Source of the DNA: JAXHUH01 sp034211175
GTDB lineage: Bacteria; Actinomycetota; Acidimicrobiia; Acidimicrobiales; CAIXPF01
Direction of reading: 5' to 3'
Length of the DNA: 64,000 bases
Assembly: GCA_034211175.1 (NCBI GenBank)
Contig: JAXHUH010000236.1
Coordinates: 1 to 64,000, forward strand
The translations under genes were made by a program, and so were the position numbers. The first letter of the stretch is position 1. The number at the start of each line of letters is the position of its first letter. This document shows positions 18,185 to 25,174 of the stretch, one piece after another. The notes under the pieces are model-generated. The model was not told where the DNA came from and did no database searches. It saw only the letters and a list, made by a program, of their open reading frames with translations.

Positions 18185-19468
18185 CTACTCGAAGCCGGCG
18201 TAGGTGGCGGAGCGGTCCTCGGCGCGGGCGCCGCCGAGCTCGTCGACCGCGGTGGCGAGGTCGGCCAGGAGGGCGTCGATGACCGCACCGCGCTGAGGCG
18301 GCGTGCACGTGGCGTGGAGGTTGTCGGGCGGGCCCTGGCGGTCGAGGTGCCAGCCCCGCGCCGCGATCCGGTCGCCGACGGCGAAGATGTCGGGCCCGCC
18401 GGGTGCGGCACCGAACGCGCACAGCGTGGCGTCGGGCCGGCCGAGCACGTCGAGGCCGGGGATGGCCCGCACCCCTTCGTCCAGCTGGACCCGGGCCTCG
18501 TACGAGGTCCGGGCCATGCGGGCCATGCCGTCGCGCCCGAGGAACTGCAGCGACGCCCACGCCGCGGCGATCGGGCCGCCCGGCCGGGTGCCGAGCAGGC
18601 CGGGCGACGCGTAGAGCCCACCCAGCCAGCCGTCGAACACGAACGTCTGGCGCCGCCGCGACTCGCGGTCGCGGTGCATGATCACCGACGCGCCCTTCGG
18701 AACGTACGCGTACTTGTGGAGGTCGGCCGAGATCGTCGTGACCCCCTCCACCCGGAAGTCCCACTCGGCGTCGACCAGGCCCTCGGCCGCGAGGAACGGC
18801 AGCGTGTAGCCGCCCATGCACGCGTCGACGTGGAAGTGGAGGTCGTGCTCGAGGGCGATCGCGGCGACGTCGGTGACCGGGTCGATCACACCCTGGGGGT
18901 ACTGGGGCGCGGAGGCCACGATCAGCGCCGTGTCGTCGTCGACACGGGCCGCCATGGCGTCGACGTCGGCCCGGTAGCGGTCGTCGACCGGTGTCCGCCG
19001 GGGCTCGAGCCCGAACAGCCGGCAGCCCTTGTCGAACGCGGCGTGGGCCGTCACCGGAAGCACGACGTTCGGCACCCGCCCGCGATCGGCACCGGGGCGC
19101 CGCTCGTACCAGCGCACCTTGGCGGCCTCGACCGCGCACAGGATCGACTCGGTGCCGCCCGAGGTCATGAAGCCGGCCAGCCCGCCGTCTGCCGAACCGG
19201 CGGGATCGTCGCCACCGAGGAGCGAGGCGGTGATGGCGATGACGTCGCGCTGCATCCGCTGCAGCCCGCCGAACGCGGCCGGGTTCAGCGCGTTCGCCCA
19301 CAGGTACCGCTCGTGGGCCGCGGCCACGACCGCCTCGTGCTCCGGCCCCGCGTGGAACACGAGGCTGAACACGCGGCCCGATTCGTGGGCCACGTCGTCC
19401 GCCCGCAGCTCGTCGATCTCGGCGAGGATCTCCTCCGCCGAACGTCCCCCGGCCGACAGCTCCGTCAT
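18185..19468 (-). CDS. PLP-dependent group II decarboxylase/sphingosine-phosphate lyase-like enzyme
   Basis: 427 residues of the aspartate-aminotransferase fold. It shows TSGGTESIL near 102-110, the ring-stacking His142 (TAHAAFDKG), VDACMGG with Asp215, and the Schiff-base Lys252 in SADLHKYAYVPKG. The last motif is that of the glutamate/tyrosine decarboxylase and sphingosine-1-phosphate lyase group; length and motif spacing favour the lyase-like branch. The substrate is unknown. Met at 19468 is the family start. It diverges from the nitrile hydratase operon across only 69 bp, so the two may be regulated together. Confidence 0.86.
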   Translation of the reverse strand: MTELSAGGRSAEEILAEIDELRADDVAHESGRVFSLVFHAGPEHEAVVAAAHERYLWANALNPAAFGGLQRMQRDVIAITASLLGGDDPAGSADGGLAGFMTSGGTESILCAVEAAKVRWYERRPGADRGRVPNVVLPVTAHAAFDKGCRLFGLEPRRTPVDDRYRADVDAMAARVDDDTALIVASAPQYPQGVIDPVTDVAAIALEHDLHFHVDACMGGYTLPFLAAEGLVDAEWDFRVEGVTTISADLHKYAYVPKGASVIMHRDRESRRRQTFVFDGWLGGLYASPGLLGTRPGGPIAAAWASLQFLGRDGMARMARTSYEARVQLDEGVRAIPGLDVLGRPDATLCAFGAAPGGPDIFAVGDRIAARGWHLDRQGPPDNLHATCTPPQRGAVIDALLADLATAVDELGGARAEDRSATYAGFE

Positions 19469-19537
19469 GGGGCCGGACAGTAGTGGCAGCTTCACCGGCG
19501 TGCCCCGATCGCCGACGGGCCGGCACGATCGACGGAC

Positions 19538-20242
19538 GTGCGCCATCATGACGAGGTGGCAGTGCACGACCACGACCCGTCGGGGGGAACCGAGGGGGGT
19601 CACGGTGGGCCCGTCGACGGGGTCCGCCACGACCACACCGAGCCGCCCGGGGAGCTCGCGCTGCGGGTGCGGGCCCTCGAGTCGCTCCTCGTCGAGCGCG
19701 GCCTCGTGGACCCCGACGCCGTCGACGAGATCATCGACACCTACGAGCACCGGGTCGGCCCGCGCAACGGCGCGGCCGTCGTCGCCCGGGCGTGGACCGA
19801 CCGCCCGTTCCGCGACGCGCTCCTGACCGACGGGTCCGCGGCGGTCGCCACGATGGGCTTCGGCGGCATCCAGGGTGAGGTGGTCCGGGTCGTCGAGAAC
19901 ACGGCGGCGGTGCACAACCTGGTCGTGTGCACGTTGTGCTCGTGCTACCCGTGGCCGCTCCTCGGTCTGCCGCCGCGGTGGTACAAGGCGCCGGCCTACC
20001 GGGCCCGTGCCGTGTCCGAGCCCCGGCAGGTCCTCGCCGAGATGGGCACCGTCGTCGACCCCGACGTCGAGATCCGGGTGTGGGACTCGACCTCGGAGGT
20101 CCGCTACCTGGTGGTGCCGCAGCGCCCGGCCGGCACCGACGGGTGGTCGGCCGACGAGCTCACCCGCCTGGTGACCCGCAACTCGATGATCGGCGTCGGG
20201 CGTGCGCTCGATCCCGACGAGCTGACGGGGACGGCGTCGTGA
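19538..20242 (+). CDS. nthA: Nitrile hydratase alpha subunit (cobalt type)
   Basis: 234 residues. The metal-binding claw VCTLCSC (Cys131, Cys134, Ser135, Cys136) is complete. The Thr after the first Cys is the variant usually seen in cobalt enzymes, while iron enzymes have Ser. YPWPLLGLPPRWYK and YRARAVSEPR are also canonical. The first 35 residues are His/Asp-rich and of uncertain reality. Start options are the GTG at 19538 used here or GTGs at 19556 and 19562. It hydrates nitriles to amides as an alpha-beta heterodimer. The GTGA overlap with the beta gene shows coupling. Confidence 0.92.
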   Translation: MRHHDEVAVHDHDPSGGTEGGHGGPVDGVRHDHTEPPGELALRVRALESLLVERGLVDPDAVDEIIDTYEHRVGPRNGAAVVARAWTDRPFRDALLTDGSAAVATMGFGGIQGEVVRVVENTAAVHNLVVCTLCSCYPWPLLGLPPRWYKAPAYRARAVSEPRQVLAEMGTVVDPDVEIRVWDSTSEVRYLVVPQRPAGTDGWSADELTRLVTRNSMIGVGRALDPDELTGTAS

Positions 20243-20928
20243 TCGGGCCCCACGATGTCGGCGGCGCGGTCGGCTTCGGCGCCATCGATGCCGAGCCGGA
20301 GGGCGACGAGCCCGTGTTCCACCACGACTGGGAGCGACGGGTCTTCGGCGTGACGATGGCGGCCGGGTTCCTCGGACGGTGGAACCTCGACGAGTCCCGT
20401 CACGCCCGCGAGCACCAGGCGCCGGTCGACTACCTGCGCAACAGCTACTACGAGACCTGGCTCGCCGGCCTCGAACGCCTGCTCACCGAACGCGAGCTGC
20501 TCGACGACCCGACGGCCGCGCACCGGCGGGCCGACCGGGACCGGGTGGTCAGGGCGCTGGCCCGGGGCCGCGACAGCATCACCGAGCCGCTGGGGCCGGC
20601 CCGCTTCGCCGTGGGCGACGAGGTGCGGGCCCGCCGCCGCCACCCGAGCGGCCACACCCGCGAGCCGGGCTACGTCATGGGCTGTCGGGGCGTGATCGTC
20701 GCCCACCACGGCAGCCACGTCCTGCCCGACGCCGCCGCCGGGGGCGACCGCTCGGGGGCCCACCTCTACACCGTCGGCTTCACCGCCCGGGAGCTGTGGG
20801 GCCGCGACGGGGACCCGCGCTCGTCGGTCCACGTCGACCTGTGGGAGCCGTACCTCGACGCCGCCGACGCCGGCCCGGCGTCCGTCGAGCCGACCGGGGC
20901 CGGACGCGACGAGGAGAGCTCGCCATGA
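20239..20928 (+). CDS. nthB: Nitrile hydratase beta subunit
   Basis: 229 residues from a GTG that overlaps the alpha stop. The N-terminus IGPHDVGGAVGFG matches the beta-subunit signature. FHHDWERRVFG near 32, YETWLAGLERLL near 75 and the C-terminal SH3-like barrel with RRRHPSGHTREPGY and VDLWEPYL are present. It forms the substrate pocket with the alpha subunit. The gene order alpha-beta-accessory differs from the beta-alpha-activator order of well-known cobalt nitrile hydratase operons. Confidence 0.92.
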   Translation: MIGPHDVGGAVGFGAIDAEPEGDEPVFHHDWERRVFGVTMAAGFLGRWNLDESRHAREHQAPVDYLRNSYYETWLAGLERLLTERELLDDPTAAHRRADRDRVVRALARGRDSITEPLGPARFAVGDEVRARRRHPSGHTREPGYVMGCRGVIVAHHGSHVLPDAAAGGDRSGAHLYTVGFTARELWGRDGDPRSSVHVDLWEPYLDAADAGPASVEPTGAGRDEESSP

Positions 20929-21260
20929 CCCACGACCCGACCATGCCGGCGAACGCACCGTTCGACGACACGGAACCGGCGTTCACCGAACCGTGGGAGG
21001 CGGAGGCGTTCGCCCTCGTCGTCGAGCTCGCACGCACGGGCCGACTCGAGTGGTCACGATGGGTCGACGCGCTCGCCGCCGAGATCGAGCGCTCGCCCAA
21101 CGACCCGTACTACGTCCAGTGGGTCCGGGCGTTCGAGGGGCTGTGCGTGTCGTCCGGCCTGCTCGACCGCGACGAGATCGACGAGCGGGCCCGGCAGTGG
21201 CACCGGGCCCACCTCGCCACGCCGCACGGCCAGCCGGTCACGCTCGACGCCGGCCGCTGA
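20925..21260 (+). CDS. Nitrile hydratase accessory (activator) protein
   Basis: 111 residues; the ATGA start overlaps the beta stop. The sequence PAFTEPWEAEAFALVVEL and the following helices match the small accessory proteins (p14K type) that resemble the N-terminal half of the beta subunit. In cobalt enzymes they deliver the metal by swapping the alpha subunit. It is the third gene of a tight operon. No amidase or cobalt permease follows it in the window. Confidence 0.85.
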   Translation: MTHDPTMPANAPFDDTEPAFTEPWEAEAFALVVELARTGRLEWSRWVDALAAEIERSPNDPYYVQWVRAFEGLCVSSGLLDRDEIDERARQWHRAHLATPHGQPVTLDAGR

Positions 21261-21619
21261 ACCGCGGCCCGGGCGCGCTCGGGGCCGTCGCGCCGGTTCT
21301 GTTCGGTCGATGCGGCGCGCGCCGGTGAGGTGGACCGCGGAGACCGAGCGCTCGGCGAACGAGCGCTCGCGCATCGCGGTCGAGCTCGACGCGATCGTCG
21401 AGCGTTTCCGCTGCTGACGATCCCACGCGGTTCCTTCGCAACGAACCGTTGCATTCGCCACGTTGAGCGTTCACTCTTGCACTCACGTGAGCGCGGTATT
21501 CGCCGTTGTGTCACACACCCGAGTCTGACAGTTGTTCAGGCAAGACGTGCCTGAACGACGACAGTGCTTCAGGTCACGCACGGCTACGTTTGGTCCCCAG
21601 CGGCGAAGGGCGGGGGACG
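21261..21619. promoter_or_regulatory. 359-bp regulatory spacer upstream of the conservon, with two inverted repeats
   Basis: This spacer is richer in A/T than its surroundings. One inverted repeat (GCAACG at 21438-21443, CGTTGC at 21447-21452) may end the nitrile hydratase transcript or bind a regulator. The second is a perfect 9-bp pair with a 5-nt loop (GTTCAGGCA at 21534-21542, TGCCTGAAC at 21548-21556), about 65 nt before the cvnA start. It is well placed as an operator or leader hairpin. Confidence 0.5.
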
Positions 21620-23671
21620 ATGGCGGTGTCGATGTGGTGGGCGCGGCTGCGTGAGTGGTTACCGCGCGGGAACACGCTCTCTCCGGAGGCGTTCGATGCG
21701 CGCCACCGGATCCTGCGCGTGATCCTGCTGCTCCACGTGCCGCCGATGTTCGCGTGGGGCCTGTTGCTGGGCTACGGCGTCGTCCACTCGGCGCTCGAGG
21801 TGACGGTCCCGGCGTTCTGCTGGGCGATCAGCAGCACGAAGAAGAACACCAACGTGCACATGCGCCGCATGTCCGCGTTCTTCGTGACCGCCGGGCTCGT
21901 CTGGTGCTCGGCGGTGCTCGTCCACCTCTCCGGCGGCACGATCGAGGCCCACTTCCACTTCTTCATCGTGATCCCGTTCATCACGCTCTACCAGGACTGG
22001 CCGCCGTTCCTGTGGGCGATCGGCTTCACCGTCGTCAGCCACGGCCTCGGCAGCGTGCTGCGGCCCGATCTCATGTTCAACCACGAGGCGGCGGTCGAGC
22101 GCCCGTGGACGTGGGCGGCCATCCACGGCGTGGCCGTTGCGTTCGCCTCCGCCGGTGGCGTGACCTTCTGGCAGGCCGCCGAGCGCGAGCACGACCGGTC
22201 GATGAGGTTGGTCGAGGAGCTGGCGGCGAGCGAGAAGGCCGCGCACAAGACGTTCTCCGATCTGTTGGTCAACCTGGCCCGGCGCTCGCAGCAGCTCGTC
22301 GAGCGCCAGCTCACGCTGATCGACACGCTCGAGCAGGAGGAGCACGACGAGGTCGTGCTGGGCAACCTCTACCAACTCGACCACTACGCGACGCGGATGC
22401 GGCGAAACGCCGAGAGCCTGATCGTGGTGTCCGGCTCCGAGATGTCGAAGCTGTCGCGCACACCGCAGCCGCTGTCCGAGGTGATCCGCGGCGCGATCGG
22501 CGAGGTGGAGGACTACCAGCGCGTCGATGTGGCGATCAGCGCCGATCCTCTCGTCGCCGGGCGTGCGGTGTCCGGGCTCACCCACCTCCTCGCCGAGCTC
22601 GTGGAGAACGCGACGAACTACAGCCCGTCCTCCAGCCGAGTCACGGTGCTCGGGCCGCGCTCGGGTGGGCGGTGCGAGATCACGGTCGTCGACCAGGGCA
22701 TCGGCATGGCCGACGAGGAGCTCGCTGCCGCGAACGGCCGCCTCGCCGAGCCGCTCGCCGTCGACGCCGACCTGGTCCGGACGCTCGGCCTCCACGTCGT
22801 CGGCCGCCTCGCCCAGCGTCTCGGGGTGACCGTGCAGCTCGCCGCCAACGCGCAGGAGGGCCTCACCGCCACGGTCGTCGTCCCCGAGGAGCTGATCAGC
22901 CGGCCCGACGGCTACGACCCCTTCGGCCGCGACGACGCCGAGCCGGGCTCGCACCCCGAGCGCGACGTGCGAGACGTGCGAGACGTGCGAGATGAAGGAC
23001 CGGACCGTTGGTCACGGGCCCCGCGGCCCCCGGCGGCCGGGCCCGGCCCGCGCACCCGCGCACCCGTGCCGGCCGGGACGAACGGTGCGGTCGCGTCACA
23101 CGCGACACCCCGGTCACGGCCACCGGGCGCCGATCGGCCACGCGTCGCCGACCACGACCACCGGCCGAACGGGTCCAACGGCGCGACCGGGTTCGACCGC
23201 ACCGGCGGGTTCACCGGCGCCCGAGATCCGTACGCGGTGCCGCGTACCGCCCCGCCCGACCGGCCGGCAACCGATCGACCGATGCGTCGCGAGCCACCGG
23301 TTCGCCCGCCGGCACCGTCTGCCGGCACCGGGGCGCCCACACCACGCCCCGCCCCGGACGTGCGCAACGGCGACCCGGGCGCGCTGCCCCGGCGCCGGGC
23401 CAACGGGGCGACGGTGCGGCAACCGCAACCGCAGCCGGGGTCGTCGAACGGCCATCGCGCGGGAGCGCCACCGGCGCCGCCCCGACGCACCGACGCGGTG
23501 GGCCCGATGGAGGGATCCCTCGCACACCGAGTGCCGATGAGCAACCTCGACCCGAACCTCGTCGACGAGGAACGGCCCGAGCCCGGGCTCCCGTCGAACC
23601 TGGCCGGGTTGAGCAGCTTCCAGTCCGGGTTGCGCCGCGCCCGGACCGAGAACGACGAGCAGGACCGCTGA
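21620..23671 (+). CDS. cvnA: Conservon sensor histidine kinase-like membrane protein (CvnA)
   Basis: 683 residues. The N-terminus has about five or six membrane helices (residues 35-190), unusual next to the two-helix CvnA of streptomycetes. A helical segment with QLDHYATRMRRNAE (His255, the position of the phosphoacceptor) follows, then a GHKL ATPase domain with N-box ELVENATNYSP (Asn330) and VVDQGIGM. Residues about 430-640 are disordered, Pro/Arg-rich and include a DVR repeat. It probably senses a membrane signal and passes it to the roadblock/GTPase partners. Met at 21620 follows a purine-rich GGGCGGGGGA. Confidence 0.88.
   Translation: MAVSMWWARLREWLPRGNTLSPEAFDARHRILRVILLLHVPPMFAWGLLLGYGVVHSALEVTVPAFCWAISSTKKNTNVHMRRMSAFFVTAGLVWCSAVLVHLSGGTIEAHFHFFIVIPFITLYQDWPPFLWAIGFTVVSHGLGSVLRPDLMFNHEAAVERPWTWAAIHGVAVAFASAGGVTFWQAAEREHDRSMRLVEELAASEKAAHKTFSDLLVNLARRSQQLVERQLTLIDTLEQEEHDEVVLGNLYQLDHYATRMRRNAESLIVVSGSEMSKLSRTPQPLSEVIRGAIGEVEDYQRVDVAISADPLVAGRAVSGLTHLLAELVENATNYSPSSSRVTVLGPRSGGRCEITVVDQGIGMADEELAAANGRLAEPLAVDADLVRTLGLHVVGRLAQRLGVTVQLAANAQEGLTATVVVPEELISRPDGYDPFGRDDAEPGSHPERDVRDVRDVRDEGPDRWSRAPRPPAAGPGPRTRAPVPAGTNGAVASHATPRSRPPGADRPRVADHDHRPNGSNGATGFDRTGGFTGARDPYAVPRTAPPDRPATDRPMRREPPVRPPAPSAGTGAPTPRPAPDVRNGDPGALPRRRANGATVRQPQPQPGSSNGHRAGAPPAPPRRTDAVGPMEGSLAHRVPMSNLDPNLVDEERPEPGLPSNLAGLSSFQSGLRRARTENDEQDR
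22964..22990 (+). repeat. Three 9-bp tandem repeats inside cvnA
   Basis: GACGTGCGA is repeated three times in frame, giving Asp-Val-Arg triplets in the disordered tail of the sensor protein. Copy number could change by slippage without a frameshift. Confidence 0.8.
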
Positions 23672-23725
23672 CATGGCCGTGACGTTCACGGCGCGAGCCG
23701 GTACAGCCCATCACAGGGAGCGTTC

Positions 23726-24154
23726 ATGACACAGCTGAGCCAGGGAGCGCAGAACCTCAACTGGTTGGTCTCCAACTTCGCGAACCGCGTCGCCGGTGTG
23801 ACCCGTGCGGTCGTCGTCAGCGCCGACGGCCTCCTCATCGCCGTGTCCGACCACTCCGACCTCGACCGCACGCAGGGCGACCAGCTGGCCGCCATCATCT
23901 CGGGGCTGGCGTCGCTGACCCACGGCGCGGCCCGCTGCCTCCACAACGGAGGCGTTCGCCAGACGATCGTCGAGATGGACGACGAGCTGCTGTTCGCCAT
24001 GTCGATCAGCGACGGCTCGGTGCTGTGCGCGACGACCTCGGGGTCCGCGGACCTGGGCTTCGTCGGCTACGAGATGGGCCTGCTCGTCCGCCGCGTCGGC
24101 GAGGCGCTGACCCCGGCCCTGCGCGACGAGCTCCAGCACGCGCTGCCACGCTGA
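23726..24154 (+). CDS. cvnB: Roadblock/LC7-domain protein (CvnB)
   Basis: 142 residues. The fold-defining pattern is clear: NLNWLVSNFANRVAGV, then AVVVSADGLLIAVSD, LAAIISGLASLT and GSVLCATTSGSADLGFVGYEM. Roadblock proteins bind and regulate Ras-like GTPases, as MglB does for MglA. In conservons CvnB acts with the kinase-like CvnA and the GTPase CvnD. It begins 54 bp after cvnA and ends 1 nt before cvnC. Confidence 0.93.
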   Translation: MTQLSQGAQNLNWLVSNFANRVAGVTRAVVVSADGLLIAVSDHSDLDRTQGDQLAAIISGLASLTHGAARCLHNGGVRQTIVEMDDELLFAMSISDGSVLCATTSGSADLGFVGYEMGLLVRRVGEALTPALRDELQHALPR

Positions 24155-24155
24155 C

Positions 24156-24503
24156 GTGAGCGAGCACCGGCCCCGACTCGCCCGGCCGTACGCGGTCGTC
24201 GGCGGGCGCACCACGCCATCGCAGCCCCGTCTCGCGGTCGAGGCCCTGGTCACGACCACCGAGCACGGCACGGCGTCGGTGGGGCGCCTGTCGCTCGAGC
24301 AACGCGACATCGCCGTGCTGTGCCGCGAGCCGCACTCGATCGCCGAGGTCGCGGCCCACCTCGACCTGCCCTACGGCGTGGTGCGCGTCCTCGTCGGCGA
24401 CCTGGCGTCGGCCGGCATCGTCGCCGTCACCGGCGCCGCCGGGGACGACGGACCCGACGACCACACCCTCGAAGAGGTCCTCGATGCACTACGCGCCCGC
24501 TGA
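24156..24503 (+). CDS. cvnC: DUF742 protein (CvnC)
   Basis: 115 residues from GTG. RLARPYAVVGGRT and the winged-helix-like part (LEQRDIAVLCREPHSIAEVAAHLDLPYGVVRVLVGDLASAGIV) match DUF742, the third component of conservons. The winged-helix shape is usually thought to serve protein contact rather than DNA binding. Its 3' end overlaps the start of cvnD by 20 nt in another frame, so translation is likely coupled. Confidence 0.92.
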   Translation: MSEHRPRLARPYAVVGGRTTPSQPRLAVEALVTTTEHGTASVGRLSLEQRDIAVLCREPHSIAEVAAHLDLPYGVVRVLVGDLASAGIVAVTGAAGDDGPDDHTLEEVLDALRAR

Positions 24504-25092
24504 GCGCAACGGCCGGCCGCCCGTGGCGCCGACGCCGGTCAAGATCCTCATCGCCGGCGGTTTCGGCGTCGGCAAGACGACGTTCGTGCAGTCGACGTCG
24601 GAGATCGAGCCGATGACGACCGAGGCCCCGATGACGGCGGTCTCCGAGCACGTCGACGACACGTCGGCGATCCGGGCGAAGTCGACGACGACCGTCGCCA
24701 TGGACTTCGGCCGCATCACGCTCACCGAGCGGCTCGTCCTCTACCTGTTCGGCACCCCGGGCCAGGAGCGGTTCTGGTTCATGTGGGACGACCTGTCGAG
24801 CGGTGCGATCGGCGCGGTCGTGCTCGTCGACGAGCGACGGTTCGAGGACTGCTTCGCGGCGATCGACTACTTCGAGCACCGGGGCATGCCGTTCGTCGTC
24901 GCCCAGAACTGCTTCGACGGCCGCGCCCACCACGACGTCGAGTCGATCCGCCGCGCCCTGGCGATCGACCCGTCGAACCCGGTCCTCCGCTGCGACGCCC
25001 GCGACCCGCGCTCGACCAACGCCGTCCTCGTCGCCCTGGTCGAGCGCGCACTGGCCCGCCGCCGCAACCCCCGCCGCACCGCCATCCGCTGA
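24484..25092 (+). CDS. cvnD: Ras-like GTPase of the conservon (CvnD)
   Basis: 202 residues. The P-loop is GFGVGKTT (residues 26-33), the switch II motif GTPGQERF is at 90-97, and the base-recognition loop reads QNCFD (141-145) where most GTPases have NKxD; that substitution is common in this family. It is expected to cycle between GTP and GDP states under CvnB control and relay the CvnA signal. The HerA-like gene starts 82 nt downstream on the same strand. Confidence 0.92.
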   Translation: MHYAPAERNGRPPVAPTPVKILIAGGFGVGKTTFVQSTSEIEPMTTEAPMTAVSEHVDDTSAIRAKSTTTVAMDFGRITLTERLVLYLFGTPGQERFWFMWDDLSSGAIGAVVLVDERRFEDCFAAIDYFEHRGMPFVVAQNCFDGRAHHDVESIRRALAIDPSNPVLRCDARDPRSTNAVLVALVERALARRRNPRRTAIR

Positions 25093-25174
25093 GCGTCGGC
25101 CTCGCGGCCGCTACGGTCCGGCGGATGATCCGCCGCACCGGTTCACGGCCCGGCCCGACCGCCGTCGCCCTCCG

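Noticed and set aside
21310..21417. A 35-codon frame after the nitrile hydratase operon
   Set aside because: It has coherent codons but no ribosome site, no recognisable similarity and is too short to support.
22500..23671. Separate response-regulator or second gene inside the cvnA tail
   Set aside because: The frame is continuous and the region is disordered Pro/Arg-rich sequence typical of CvnA C-termini.
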